Below, one piece after another: positions 10,929-21,136 of a stretch of 43,729 bases of DNA (the first letter of the stretch is position 1; every line of letters starts with the position of its first letter). The DNA is from Serratia microhaemolytica. GTDB taxonomy: Bacteria > Pseudomonadota > Gammaproteobacteria > Enterobacterales > Enterobacteriaceae. Location of the stretch: positions 1 through 43,729 of the forward strand of contig NZ_SBEF01000032.1 in assembly GCF_004011885.1 (NCBI RefSeq), in the 5' to 3' direction. The notes below the pieces were generated by a model. The model was given only the letters and a program-made list of their open reading frames with translations, searched no databases and was not told where the DNA came from. Both the position numbers and the translations under genes were made by a program.

Positions 10929-12341
<1,413 letters not shown>

Positions 12342-12361
12342 TGGCGTGAGAGGAGGGTGAT

Positions 12362-12781
12362 ATGGCTATGACTTACCACCTGGATGTTGTCAGTGCTGAA
12401 AAACAGATGTTTTCTGGCCTAGTGCAGAAGATCCAGGTAACAGGTAGTGAGGGCGAACTAGGGGTCTACCCTGGTCATGCTCCGTTACTGACCGCCATCA
12501 AGCCTGGCATGGTACGTATTGTTAAGCAGCACGGTGAAGAAGAGTTTATTTACCTATCTGGCGGTGTCCTTGAGGTGCAGCCAAGCGTAGTCACTGTGCT
12601 GGCCGATACTGCTATCCGTGGGGAAGATCTCGATGAAGCGCGTGCGCTGGAAGCTAAGCGTAGAGCGGAAGAGCAGATCCGTAACTCTCATGGTGATGTT
12701 GACTATGCTCAAGCGTCGGCTGAATTGGCAAAAGCATTGGCGAAACTACGCGTTATCGAGTTAACCAGAAAGGGGCTGTAG
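12362..12781 (+). CDS. atpC: F0F1 ATP synthase subunit epsilon
   Basis: Epsilon binds the foot of gamma and can inhibit ATP hydrolysis. The 139-residue product has the N-terminal beta-sandwich ([54 protein letters not shown]) and a C-terminal two-helix arm ([34 protein letters not shown]). Both parts are complete, so the inhibitory arm should work. The ribosome-binding site is GAGAGGAGGGTGAT. It ends the atp operon, and a G/C-rich hairpin repeat starts five bases after its stop. Confidence 0.97.
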   Translation: MAMTYHLDVVSAEKQMFSGLVQKIQVTGSEGELGVYPGHAPLLTAIKPGMVRIVKQHGEEEFIYLSGGVLEVQPSVVTVLADTAIRGEDLDEARALEAKRRAEEQIRNSHGDVDYAQASAELAKALAKLRVIELTRKGL

Positions 12782-12785
12782 TTGG

Positions 12786-12897
12786 CCTCTCCCCCTGTAA
12801 AGGGGGAAGCAGGGGTGGGACTTAGCGTCATTCTGTTCTGTCAGCTCAGTTGGTGCATTGTCTCGCCCTAACCCCTCTCCTTTATCAAGGGGAGGGA
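12786..12897. repeat. Paired-hairpin dispersed repeat, copy 1 (after atpC)
   Basis: The element opens with CTCCCCCTGTAAAGGGGGAAG, whose CCCCCT/AGGGGG arms form a hairpin, followed by CAGGGGTGGG. It closes with CGCCCTAACCCC and a second hairpin-like pair CCCCTCTCC...GGGGAGGG. The opening and closing arms are also complementary to each other, as in a small non-coding mobile or REP-type element. A second copy lies at 34041-34144. Here the first hairpin directly follows the atpC stop and may help to end or stabilise the atp mRNA, though there is no T-run. Confidence 0.75.
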
Positions 12898-13029
12898 TCC
12901 TGAATCCCCCCTCTTGCTCTATAAATCACCTAATCCTGCATTAGTAAAATTCGCGCAGAAAAATATGTAGCAATTTTTTCTGCAAAAGATTCTACTTTTC
13001 CCTATTCAAATCGGGTTATCGAGTCATTT

Positions 13030-14415
13030 ATGTCTAATTCATCCAGATCTCATCATCCAATCAGTGTTGTTATCCTGGCAGCAGGTAAGGGAACGCGTAT
13101 GTATTCAGACGTTCCTAAAGTGCTGCACCTACTGGCAGGTAAGCCACTGGTTCAGTATGTTATTGATGCGGCCATGGAGCTAGGGGCGGGAAATCTCCAT
13201 TTGGTTTATGGTCATGGTGCTGAGCTGTTACAAAACCGTTTAAAAAATCCAGCACTCAACTGGGTGTTACAAGCAGAGCAGTTGGGGACAGGCCATGCTA
13301 TGCAGCAGGCAGCCCCCTATTTTGCTGATGATGAAAACATATTAATGCTTTATGGCGATGTACCACTGATCTCGGTTGAGACGTTAAGCTGTTTATTAGC
13401 AGCAAAACCGCAGCATGGTATTGGATTACTGACGGTGAACTTGGCTGATCCGACTGGTTATGGTCGTATTGTGCGTGAGCAGCAGGAGATTGTTGGCATC
13501 ATTGAACACAAAGATGCCAATGATCAACAACGACAAATCAAAGAAGTAAATACCGGCATTATGGTCGCCAATGGTGCTGATCTAAAACGTTGGCTGGCAA
13601 AACTGAACAACAACAACGCGCAAGGTGAGTTTTATGTCACTGACATTATCGCCTTAGCGCACAGTGAAGGAGCCAGAATTAACGCGGTACACCCAGCACA
13701 GCTTTACGAAGTTGAAGGGGTAAATAATCGATTGCAATTGGCACAGCTTGAACGGGCTTATCAGGCAGAACAGGCAGAAAAATTACTGCTTTCTGGAGTG
13801 ATGTTGCTTGATGCTACGCGTTTTGATCTTCGGGGTGAGTTAGAACATGGGCGTGATATCACCATCGATACTAATGTCATTATTGAAGGCAAGGTTAAGC
13901 TGGCTGATGGTGTGAAAATTGGTACCGGTTGTGTGTTAAAAAACTGCCAGATTGGTGCAGGGTGTGAAATCAGCCCTTACTCAGTATTGGAGGATGTGGT
14001 GGTTGCTGCTGGTTGCACCATTGGCCCATTTGCTCGTTTGCGCCCTGGAACTACATTGGCTGAAGGTGCGCATGTTGGTAATTTTGTCGAAATGAAGCAG
14101 GCTCATTTAGGCAAAGGTTCTAAAGCTGGACACTTGAGCTATTTGGGTGATGCTGAAATCGGTGCTGGGGTAAACATCGGGGCTGGCACTATCACCTGCA
14201 ACTATGACGGTGCCAATAAGCATAAGACAGTAATCGGTGATGATGTTTTCGTTGGTTCAGATAGCCAATTGATTGCACCAGTAACATTAGCCAGTGGTGT
14301 AACAGTGGCGGCCGGTACTACAGTAACGCGTGATGTCGCTGCTGACGAACTGGTGCTAAGCCGAGTGAAGCAGAAGCATGTGCAAGACTGGAAACGGCCA
14401 GTGAAGAAACGTTAG
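13030..14415 (+). CDS. glmU: Bifunctional UDP-N-acetylglucosamine pyrophosphorylase / glucosamine-1-phosphate N-acetyltransferase
   Basis: GlmU performs the last two steps to UDP-GlcNAc: acetylation of glucosamine-1-phosphate and its uridylation. The product is 461 residues (E. coli 456). The N-terminal nucleotidyltransferase domain has [21 protein letters not shown] near residue 13, [16 protein letters not shown] and the NTG block. The C-terminal left-handed beta-helix has hexapeptide repeats and the acetyltransferase segment [27 protein letters not shown] with its catalytic histidine. The N-terminus is a few residues longer ([10 protein letters not shown]). It is followed by glmS on the same strand, giving a short amino-sugar operon. 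Confidence 0.97.
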   Translation: MSNSSRSHHPISVVILAAGKGTRMYSDVPKVLHLLAGKPLVQYVIDAAMELGAGNLHLVYGHGAELLQNRLKNPALNWVLQAEQLGTGHAMQQAAPYFADDENILMLYGDVPLISVETLSCLLAAKPQHGIGLLTVNLADPTGYGRIVREQQEIVGIIEHKDANDQQRQIKEVNTGIMVANGADLKRWLAKLNNNNAQGEFYVTDIIALAHSEGARINAVHPAQLYEVEGVNNRLQLAQLERAYQAEQAEKLLLSGVMLLDATRFDLRGELEHGRDITIDTNVIIEGKVKLADGVKIGTGCVLKNCQIGAGCEISPYSVLEDVVVAAGCTIGPFARLRPGTTLAEGAHVGNFVEMKQAHLGKGSKAGHLSYLGDAEIGAGVNIGAGTITCNYDGANKHKTVIGDDVFVGSDSQLIAPVTLASGVTVAAGTTVTRDVAADELVLSRVKQKHVQDWKRPVKKR

Positions 14416-14524
14416 CTCACAGAGTTCATTATTTTATCTTTTTTATTAAATAGTTACTTTGTCTGGTTGGAGTTATATCCAGGCATCACTAAAGTGATGA
14501 TCAGAACTTAATCAGGAATAAAAA

Positions 14525-16354
14525 ATGTGCGGAATTGTTGGCGCAGTAGCGCAACGTGATATTGCCGAGATCTTGTTACAAGGGCTACGCCGATTAGAGT
14601 ATCGTGGTTATGACTCTGCCGGATTAATCGTGGCTGATGGCTCTGGTCAGGTGAACCGTTTACGTCAGGTGGGTAAAGTACAAGCGCTGTTTGATGCTAC
14701 CCAACAACAGGAACTGCGTGGTGGTACAGGTATTGCTCATACTCGTTGGGCTACTCATGGTGAACCGACAGAAAAAAATGCACACCCGCATGTTTCAGAT
14801 AACATTGCGCTAGTGCATAACGGCATCATTGAAAACTACCAATCACTGCGTGATTCATTGATTAATAAGGGGTATCAGTTCAGTTCACAGACTGATACCG
14901 AAGTTATTGCTCATTTAATCCATTGGGAACAGCAGCAGGGCGGTAGCCTATTGGAAGTAGTGCAGCGTGTGATCCCACAATTACGTGGTGCTTATGGCAT
15001 GGTGATCATGGATTGCCGTGATCCAGAACGTTTGATTGCCGCCCGATCAGGTAGCCCACTGGTGGTTGGTTTAGGTGTAGGGGAAAACTTTCTTGCTTCA
15101 GATCAGTTGGCACTGTTGCCGGTAACACGGCGCTTTATCTTTTTGGAAGAAGGGGATTTAGTCGAAATAACAAGGCGTAGTGTACATATTGTCGATCAAC
15201 AGGGTAACAGTGTCGAGCGTCAGGAGGTAGAGTCCCAGGTGCAGTATGATGCGGGTGATAAAGGTATTTATCGCCACTACATGCAGAAAGAGATTTTTGA
15301 ACAACCCATGGCGTTAAAAAATACCCTTGCAGGGCGTGTCAGTCATGGAGCAGTTAACCTAGATGAATTAGGTTTGGCGGCAGATCAACTGTTAGCTAAC
15401 GTCAGCCATATACAAATTATAGCTTGTGGCACCTCCTATCATGCTGGCATGGTGGCGCGTTACTGGTTCGAGTCGTTGGCTGGTTTGCCTTGTGATGTTG
15501 AAATTGCTTCTGAGTTTCGCTATCGCAAACCAGCAGTTAGGCCTGGTAGTTTACTGATCACCCTTTCACAGTCAGGTGAAACAGCCGATACACTGGCTGC
15601 CCTGCGTCTCTCTAAACAGTTGGGGTATCTTGGTTCTTTGGCAGTATGTAATGTGCCAACGTCTTCCCTGGTACGTGAATCTGATCTGGCATTGATGACT
15701 AAAGCGGGAGCTGAAATTGGTGTCGCCTCGACCAAGGCTTTTACCACTCAATTGGCGGTATTATTGATGCTGGTTGCGCATTTGGGCCGGTTAAAAGGGA
15801 TGGATCAACTGCTGGAACAACAGATTGTTCATGGTTTGCAGGTACTACCTGCACGTATTGAACAGATGTTGTCGCTGGAGAAGCGCATCGAAGCGTTGGC
15901 AGAAGATTTTTCGGATAAACATCATGCACTGTTTCTTGGCCGTGGCGATCAATACCCCATCGCAATGGAGGGAGCGTTGAAATTGAAGGAGATCTCCTAT
16001 ATTCACGCAGAGGCTTATGCTGCCGGTGAGTTAAAGCATGGCCCACTGGCGTTGATTGATGCTGATATGCCGGTGATTGTAGTGGCTCCGAACAACGAGT
16101 TATTGGAGAAGTTGAAATCAAACGTTGAAGAAGTGCGTGCGCGTGGCGGGCAACTTTATGTGTTTGCTGATCAGGCTGCTGGGTTTGTTGATTGTGAGGG
16201 GATGACGATTATTGCCTTGCCTCATGTTGAAGAGGTTGTTGCTCCAATCTTCTATACTGTGCCACTACAGTTACTGTCTTACTATGTAGCGTTAATTAAG
16301 GGCACTGATGTGGATCAACCACGCAACCTAGCTAAGTCGGTTACTGTTGAGTAA
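14525..16354 (+). CDS. glmS: Glutamine--fructose-6-phosphate aminotransferase (isomerizing)
   Basis: GlmS makes glucosamine-6-phosphate from fructose-6-phosphate and glutamine, the entry step to amino-sugar and cell-wall precursors. The product is 609 residues, equal to E. coli. After Met removal the catalytic N-terminal cysteine is exposed ([12 protein letters not shown]). The glutaminase domain continues with [21 protein letters not shown] and VHNGIIENY. Two SIS sugar-isomerase domains follow ([47 protein letters not shown]), and the protein ends [11 protein letters not shown]. Many enterobacteria control glmS through the sRNA GlmZ binding the leader; I could not identify that site in the 109-bp leader. 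Confidence 0.98.
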   Translation: MCGIVGAVAQRDIAEILLQGLRRLEYRGYDSAGLIVADGSGQVNRLRQVGKVQALFDATQQQELRGGTGIAHTRWATHGEPTEKNAHPHVSDNIALVHNGIIENYQSLRDSLINKGYQFSSQTDTEVIAHLIHWEQQQGGSLLEVVQRVIPQLRGAYGMVIMDCRDPERLIAARSGSPLVVGLGVGENFLASDQLALLPVTRRFIFLEEGDLVEITRRSVHIVDQQGNSVERQEVESQVQYDAGDKGIYRHYMQKEIFEQPMALKNTLAGRVSHGAVNLDELGLAADQLLANVSHIQIIACGTSYHAGMVARYWFESLAGLPCDVEIASEFRYRKPAVRPGSLLITLSQSGETADTLAALRLSKQLGYLGSLAVCNVPTSSLVRESDLALMTKAGAEIGVASTKAFTTQLAVLLMLVAHLGRLKGMDQLLEQQIVHGLQVLPARIEQMLSLEKRIEALAEDFSDKHHALFLGRGDQYPIAMEGALKLKEISYIHAEAYAAGELKHGPLALIDADMPVIVVAPNNELLEKLKSNVEEVRARGGQLYVFADQAAGFVDCEGMTIIALPHVEEVVAPIFYTVPLQLLSYYVALIKGTDVDQPRNLAKSVTVE

Positions 16355-16368
16355 TTGCTATCAATAAA

Positions 16369-16416
16369 AACAGCAACTTACTTTTCTAAGCAAGTTGCTG
16401 TTAAATTTATGATTTT
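16369..16416 (+). terminator. Rho-independent terminator of glmUS
   Basis: AACAGCAACTT at 16369-16379 pairs with AAGTTGCTGTT at 16392-16402, and CTT/AAG inside the loop can extend the stem. A T-rich stretch follows at 16403-16416. It starts 14 bp after the glmS stop. The A-rich sequence on the other side could let it also act for the convergent regulator gene at 16468. Confidence 0.8.
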
Positions 16417-16467
16417 TTAAATAATCCTCAATTTAAATAAAAACTACGTCTTTGTTACACGTTGTTG

Positions 16468-16764
16468 CTAAGCATGCTGATGCGTGGATGAACTGCCTTG
16501 ACGTAGCGGATACCAGCGAAGCGAGTTTTTTATCGAGCAGTCACTGACCATTATTTGATTTTGTTTAACCAAATCAAGTAATAAAAGTCTTGCTTTGTAG
16601 ATACTGATATCATGCGCATCAGCAATTTGTCGCGTTGAGGGCCACTCCTGTTGTGGAGGCGGCATCCCTTGTTCAGCGCAGGAAGTGATACTAAGAAGGT
16701 GTTTCAAAATCTTCTTATGTAGCAGACTCTGCGAAATTTGTTTTTTACTAGTAAAAACAACCAT
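16468..16764 (-). CDS. PapI/FaeA-type fimbrial transcriptional regulator
   Basis: The 98-residue product has a helix-turn-helix region at about residues 41-75 (WPSTRQIADAHDISIYKARLLLLDLVKQNQI) that resembles the short PapI/FaeA regulators of P and K88 fimbriae, where 'TREIADAxxxSIYxARYYLLxLEKxG' is typical. It is longer than PapI (77 aa) at both ends, with an N-terminal KKILKHLLSITSC helix and a polar tail. PapI-type proteins work with Lrp and Dam methylation at GATC sites to switch pilin promoters on or off. The gene is divergent from the fimbrial genes and 665 bp from the major pilin start; the gap holds a GATC dyad. The start follows GGGAGC. Family assignment is by motif memory only. Confidence 0.7.
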   Translation of the reverse strand: MVVFTSKKQISQSLLHKKILKHLLSITSCAEQGMPPPQQEWPSTRQIADAHDISIYKARLLLLDLVKQNQIMVSDCSIKNSLRWYPLRQGSSSTHQHA

Positions 16765-17207
16765 ATTCTAAAGCTCCCTGAGTTATTAAAAGTGACAACA
16801 GACATAAATAGTGTTTTAAAAATAGGTAAATCAATTAGCCACCACAGCGTTTTTGAACCATGGTAATTTTTGTTTTTATGTAACTACTTGTTTTTATTAT
16901 TCAGATAACAGTCCTCAGCAGCATCAATACCACACCAGACTGATTACAGATTTTTACAGGCTATCGCCATTATTGCGAATAAGTTTTTTAAAGAAATCAA
17001 AAAACGAGATAAAACACTAGTATTGCAATTTTTGTAGAGTTTTATTCTGATTTTTTAGTTTTTTTTGTCATCTTCCAGTTTAATATTTTTTATTTCTATA
17101 TGTTTCCCTTTAAGGGGTTTTTTTATCTATCCCTTTTTGTAACAATCCTCTCGTCCACAACAAGACCTGCTGGTGCTCCAGAATGACTTCAAGAGGTAGC
17201 TAAACAG

Positions 17208-17219
17208 CGATCGCGATCG
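17208..17219. promoter_or_regulatory. GATC-containing perfect dyad, candidate methylation switch
   Basis: CGATCGCGATCG is a perfect 12-bp palindrome with two Dam sites (GATC at 17209 and 17215), 211 bp upstream of the major pilin start. I see no other GATC in 16765-17429. In pap-type systems GATC sites in the regulatory gap are bound by Lrp with PapI. There, however, the two sites are about 100 bp apart, so the mechanism here would differ. The rest of this 665-bp gap holds an inverted repeat at 17346-17362 and otherwise only AT-rich sequence. Confidence 0.4.
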
Positions 17220-17345
17220 GATGACAACACACTCTCTCAAGTAGCAGTTGTTAGCTTTTTCAACAGGTTAATGAGAATGAGTGACGAACTGCGTCTTGAA
17301 GAGCAGTGGATTCATCAGTAAGTAGGTTTTGTATGTGGCTGGGGG

Positions 17346-17362
17346 GAATCGATAACCGATTC
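17346..17362. promoter_or_regulatory. Inverted repeat upstream of the major pilin gene
   Basis: GAATCG at 17346-17351 and CGATTC at 17357-17362 form a perfect dyad with a 5-bp spacer, 67 bp upstream of the pilin ATG. It may be an operator near the pilin promoter. I found no well-spaced sigma-70 hexamer pair to anchor it. Confidence 0.35.
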
Positions 17363-17429
17363 TCTAATGGATAAAAATTGCATTTGTTTTTAATAGTTAA
17401 ATTTTTGCAAAAATTGCTAAGGATTTTAT

Positions 17430-18029
17430 ATGTCTAAGTTCAAATTTGGTATGGTGCCTGCTGCTGTTGCTCTGTTAGTTGCTGCTGGTTCTGCAAGCGC
17501 TGCTGTTGTTAATGTTACTGCTAACGTGCAGGCTGTAGCTTGTACTATCGCGGTTAGCAAAACTGACATCAACCTGGGTAGCTACATCCCTGCTCATTTT
17601 GCTGGCGCAACAGTTAACGCTACTACTGGTGCTGTAACTCCAGTTGCTAATAGCCAACAAGATTTTTCTGTTGAACTGAAAGATTGTGCTGGTACTCCAG
17701 AAGCTGAAGCTGCTGCTTCTGTTAAGATCAGCGGGCCTGTTGTTGCTGGTTCATCAGACAGAATTTTCAACAAAGTGACTTCTAACGTTGGTGCTGTTGT
17801 GAGTTTAGGCAATGCGGGTGCTGTTGATTTTACCGCAATACAAAATGGTCAAAAAGTTGAGATTGCCAAGGCTGCACCTGCAACTCCAGCCCCAGGTCCT
17901 CAGTTGACTGACTACAACAACAAGTCAATCGTTATGCGTGTAGGTTTGGCTACAACAGCAGCTGATGTTGCTACTGTTCAAACTGGTTTGATTGATGCTC
18001 CTATCACTCTGGACTTCATGTACAACTAA
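17430..18029 (+). CDS. Major fimbrial subunit (pilin)
   Basis: This exported pilin of 199 residues is likely to be the main shaft subunit. It has a signal peptide of about 24 residues (MSKFKFGMVPAAVALLVAAGSASA), then the pilin fold with one cysteine pair (VQAVACTIAV near residue 36 and ELKDCAG near residue 87), and a C-terminal beta-strand ending ITLDFMYN with the penultimate tyrosine typical of chaperone-usher pilins. It is placed first, has a good AAGGA ribosome-binding site, favours highly used codons (GCT, GTT, AAC), and is followed by a strong hairpin, which all point to high expression. Unlike the later subunits it lacks a second cysteine pair. The fimbrial type cannot be named from the sequence alone. 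Confidence 0.9.
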   Translation: MSKFKFGMVPAAVALLVAAGSASAAVVNVTANVQAVACTIAVSKTDINLGSYIPAHFAGATVNATTGAVTPVANSQQDFSVELKDCAGTPEAEAAASVKISGPVVAGSSDRIFNKVTSNVGAVVSLGNAGAVDFTAIQNGQKVEIAKAAPATPAPGPQLTDYNNKSIVMRVGLATTAADVATVQTGLIDAPITLDFMYN

Positions 18030-18076
18030 TTGAAATTGGCTTTTCTGGTGTTTTTATCCAGAAATTAAAGCTTTGT

Positions 18077-18109
18077 AAGCGGGTTGTCATGCATAACCCG
18101 CTTTTAATT
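18077..18109 (+). terminator. Hairpin between major pilin and first chaperone (partial terminator/attenuator)
   Basis: AAGCGGGTT at 18077-18085 is perfectly complementary to AACCCGCTT at 18095-18103 with a 9-nt loop, followed by TTAATT. It lies 47 bp after the pilin stop and 14 bp before the chaperone start. A leaky terminator or 3'-end stabiliser here would give far more pilin than chaperone mRNA, as is common in fimbrial operons. Confidence 0.75.
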
Positions 18110-18123
18110 CGGAGTTATGTATC

Positions 18124-18843
18124 GTGCGCTGTTTTCCTTTTTCTTCTCTGGTGTTAGGGCTGCTGTTTTCATCCGCAGTTGCTGTGGCTGCGGGAGGTGT
18201 TGGCCTTAATACTACACGGGTGATTTATCCAGAAAATGCTAAAAGCGTTACGGTATCGCTGCGCAACACAGATGAAAGTCAATCTTATTTAGTGAAGGCT
18301 TCACTAAGTGCTGATCCCGAAGTGTTTTCTGCTGTTCCATTCGTTATTACCCCTCCGATTTTCAGAATGGAGCCAAGCTCAACCAATCTGATGCGTATTG
18401 CTTTTAAGGGTGGAAATCTACCTCAAGATCGTGAGTCGGTTTTTTACCTTAAAACCACAGCCATCCCCAGCTATAGCGCGCAGAATAGTCGGCTACAGAA
18501 CAATTCGAAATCAGCAATGGTCAGTTTTGCAACAGCCAGCACAGTAAAGTTTTTTTATCGTCCAGCCGGTTTAGCTGACGATTCTGAGAGTGCGCAGAAA
18601 AATTTAAAATTTTTTGCGGTGGAAGGTGGAATCAAGGTTGAAAACAGTTCCCCTTACTTTGTTTCATTTCAATATATAAAGGTTAATGGTAAGACGTTGA
18701 CGATAGCTGATGATGCTCAGGTTAAAATGCTTTCTCCATTCAGCAGTAAAGTTTACTCTGCGAAAGAGAGGCAAGGTAAAGTTGATTGGGTAACCATTGG
18801 TGATTACGGTGGTTATAACATTCACAGCTCAGTAATTAAATAA
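18124..18843 (+). CDS. Periplasmic fimbrial chaperone 1 (PapD/FimC-like, FGS type)
   Basis: This chaperone binds pilins in the periplasm by donating its G1 strand and delivers them to the usher. The 239-residue product has a signal peptide ending near AVAVAAG, the conserved arginine of the cleft (LNTTRVIYPENAKSVTV), the FGS-family block NLPQDRESVFYLKTTAIPS, and the second anchor lysine in STVKFFYRPAGL. No disulfide is present in the mature protein, and the F1-G1 loop is short, as in FGS chaperones. The start is GTG with a GGAG site 9 nt upstream; the ATG at 18117 is in another frame and too close to that site. It is one of three chaperones in this locus. Confidence 0.9.
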   Translation: MRCFPFSSLVLGLLFSSAVAVAAGGVGLNTTRVIYPENAKSVTVSLRNTDESQSYLVKASLSADPEVFSAVPFVITPPIFRMEPSSTNLMRIAFKGGNLPQDRESVFYLKTTAIPSYSAQNSRLQNNSKSAMVSFATASTVKFFYRPAGLADDSESAQKNLKFFAVEGGIKVENSSPYFVSFQYIKVNGKTLTIADDAQVKMLSPFSSKVYSAKERQGKVDWVTIGDYGGYNIHSSVIK

Positions 18844-19020
18844 AAATTAAAAAATTGCTTTTTAAGCCACATTGATGGCTTTTGAATTCATCAGGAACTT
18901 CATTAGTGTACAAACCATAATGACAGTCGCAGTGTCTGAGTTGATACTTGTTAGTTGATAGCTTTGACGTGTTCTGTAGGCTGACAATGTGATCGTAATG
19001 AGATAAGGAATTTACAAAAG

Positions 19021-19638
19021 ATGAACAAAATTAAGTTATTAATATTAACCACCAGCGTTTCTGCACTACTTTCATCAGCCAGTTTTTGTACAGCTGCGCC
19101 TATCGCTACTACTGTGACGATAACTACTAATTTGTTTGTGCCAAGTTGTCAGATTGCAGTGGCGGGCGGCGACAATAAGACGTTAGCTTTGCCTGACAGG
19201 AATATTAATACTCTTGATGGTTCACAGCCGATAGGTCCAACCAGTACTAGCCTTTCGGTTGCATTGACTAATTGTAGCTGGACAACTAATGGAGCGGTTT
19301 CTGGGCCTCAAGTCACCGTTCAACCAGCGACTAACAGCGCTGTTGTAACATCAGGTTCATCCGCTAATAACAAGTTAATTAAGTCTACGTTAACAGGAAC
19401 TGGGTATTCGAAAGGATTTGCGATTGGTATTTTTAAAGAGAATTCTTCGAGCACGGTTGCGAACTTGATCAGTTTTACCAGTAATACAGCTACTATTCCT
19501 TTTGGAACCACGTCTACTGTTGCGCAAAACATAACCAAGAACTTTAATGTCGGCGTGTTTTGTGAAAGTAGTACTTGTAATGGAGTGGCTGCTGGTTCAT
19601 TGGCAGTCAATCTGACATTCACTTTTAGCTATAATTGA
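19021..19638 (+). CDS. Minor fimbrial subunit (2), four-cysteine type
   Basis: The 205-residue product has a signal peptide of about 25 residues (start MNKIKLLILTTSVSALLSS, cut near CTAAP). A pilin domain follows with VPSCQIAV and LTNCSW as the usual disulfide, a GFAIGIFKE strand, and a second pair in VFCESSTCNG just ahead of the C-terminal strand ending LTFTFSYN. It is preceded by AAGGA. It is similar in layout to the other minor subunits of this locus, which suggests origin by duplication. The size fits a one-domain subunit, not a two-domain adhesin. A weak hairpin (AAGCC/GGCTT at 18864-18881) lies in the 177-bp gap before it. Confidence 0.85.
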   Translation: MNKIKLLILTTSVSALLSSASFCTAAPIATTVTITTNLFVPSCQIAVAGGDNKTLALPDRNINTLDGSQPIGPTSTSLSVALTNCSWTTNGAVSGPQVTVQPATNSAVVTSGSSANNKLIKSTLTGTGYSKGFAIGIFKENSSSTVANLISFTSNTATIPFGTTSTVAQNITKNFNVGVFCESSTCNGVAAGSLAVNLTFTFSYN

Positions 19639-19697
19639 TTGAAATCTATTTTAAGACTTAGTGTTTAAAATTGATAGCGTGTGGAGATGCTAATAAG

Positions 19698-20270
19698 ATG
19701 AAAAAAAATAAAAAACTAATATTAGCTGGCAGTTTAGCGGTTCTGCTTTGTTCTGCTGGGCAGCCAGTGGCTGCCCCTTCACTGCAGTTTGATATCAGCA
19801 CCAACATATTGAGAGCATCCTGTATTGGTGGTTTTGTTTTCAGCAACGTAACATTAGCTGATAGAAATATCGGCTCATCACATCCCAACCAATGGGATCC
19901 TGTTGGTCCATTAGGGAAGCTGTATGTGCTACTTGAGCAGTGTAGTGTACCTCCAGCGAAACTCAAATTTACTAGGGCTGTGGGGACATCAAGTGATCCG
20001 ACCGAAAAGTCAATCATTTATAATGATGGTAATACTACCAATTTTGGTTTGGTTCTCTATAACACTGATAAGCCAACTACTGGTAGTAAAGTGAATGTAG
20101 TTGATTTTGGCCTTGCTGATTCATCGGTCACAGTTGATCCAAGTCTGTTTACTCAAGGTTCAGCTACATTGATCTATGCGGTGGGTGTTGTTTGTCGTAA
20201 GGCAGGTTGTGCTGGTGTTTCTGGTGGGGAACTTTCAGCACAGATTACCTTAGAAATTATTTATAAATAA
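19698..20270 (+). CDS. Minor fimbrial subunit (3), four-cysteine type
   Basis: From the ATG at 19698 the product is 190 residues with a classical signal peptide (MKKNKKLILAGSLAVLLCS, cut near PVAAPS). The frame is open to a TTG at 19671, but that would put nine polar residues ahead of the signal peptide. The mature part has the first disulfide (LRASCIGG and LLEQCSV), the NFGLVLYNT strand, a second pair VVCRKAGCAG, and the C-terminal strand ending ITLEIIYK. It belongs to the same expanded subunit family as its neighbours. GGAG lies 11 nt upstream. Confidence 0.85.
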   Translation: MKKNKKLILAGSLAVLLCSAGQPVAAPSLQFDISTNILRASCIGGFVFSNVTLADRNIGSSHPNQWDPVGPLGKLYVLLEQCSVPPAKLKFTRAVGTSSDPTEKSIIYNDGNTTNFGLVLYNTDKPTTGSKVNVVDFGLADSSVTVDPSLFTQGSATLIYAVGVVCRKAGCAGVSGGELSAQITLEIIYK

Positions 20271-20357
20271 AATGGATTGGGCGCTATCTATCGCTTGGTT
20301 GAGGATAAAAACCACAGGAGATTTCTTCAGTGGTCATGCAGGAGTAAGGGTTAACGC

Positions 20358-20945
20358 ATGAAAAAGTCAAACTATTTAATGTCAGTGCTTTGCTGTATGG
20401 CAACTTTGTTGCCGGTGGGCGAGTTGACAGCTGCGGACTCTCAGCTAATTACTTTCAATATTTCTGTGGTTGCTGGCTCATGTACCATGACTTCCAGTAA
20501 AAAGGCTATCACCATTAATGATTCTACTTTTAGTGCAAATCCTGGTAACTGGGGACTTCTTGCTAGCAGTTCTCTGTCAATATCATTAAGTAGTTGTTCA
20601 GGAAGTACTTCCGGCTTGACTGTTGGCCCTGTATTGACGTTAAGTTTAGCTCCGGGGACCACAACTTTGGCTAGTAGTAATAACAAGCTGTTTAGGGATA
20701 GTAAAAGTACCTCTACTGGCTTTGGTATTGGTATCTATAAAACCGCTACTACCTCGGCGGGAGAAACTAATTTGGTACCAAACAATGGTACGATAGCATT
20801 GGGCAGTAATGGAGTTTCGTGGTCTAGTTTGCAGAAGACCTACACTTATGCGGTTGGTGTTTTGTGTGCTTCTAACTGTACTTCAATTGTTCCAACTGGA
20901 GGTAGCCTTTCTGCCTCAGTAATTTTCACTTTTACCTATAAGTAA
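20358..20945 (+). CDS. Minor fimbrial subunit (4), four-cysteine type
   Basis: The 195-residue product has a signal peptide of about 26 residues (MKKSNYLMSVLCCMATLLP to LTAAD). The pilin fold shows VAGSCTMTS and LSSCSGS as the first disulfide, GFGIGIYKT, a second pair in VLCASNCTS, and a C-terminal strand ending VIFTFTYK. The mature chain is unusually rich in serine and threonine. A GGAGTAAGGG stretch serves as ribosome-binding site. It lies 87 bp after subunit 3. Confidence 0.85.
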   Translation: MKKSNYLMSVLCCMATLLPVGELTAADSQLITFNISVVAGSCTMTSSKKAITINDSTFSANPGNWGLLASSSLSISLSSCSGSTSGLTVGPVLTLSLAPGTTTLASSNNKLFRDSKSTSTGFGIGIYKTATTSAGETNLVPNNGTIALGSNGVSWSSLQKTYTYAVGVLCASNCTSIVPTGGSLSASVIFTFTYK

Positions 20946-21136
20946 GTTTGTTGAATAACATAACAGTAAAGGTGATGGTAAATATTTTGATGTGGGCATG
21001 TTGATTTTTTGCCGTGTAGATGATGATTGAGTTTAAAGAGTACTAGGTTGGTGGAGTTAATGGCTTATTGACATCACAACTGTATCCCCCTAGATGTTGG
21101 CGCTTCGCTCGTTACTCTAAAAGAGAAGATTTAGTT

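Noticed and set aside
17271-17321. 16-codon forward frame (MRMSDELRLEEQWIHQ) upstream of the major pilin
   Set aside because: Has a weak AGGTTA site, but is too short to judge and without similarity to a known leader peptide.
16765-17429. FimS-like invertible promoter switch
   Set aside because: I found no pair of inverted repeats flanking a promoter and no recombinase gene nearby.
18117-18123. ATG at 18117 as start of chaperone 1
   Set aside because: It is in a different frame from the chaperone and only two bases after the GGAG site; the GTG at 18124 fits both frame and spacing.
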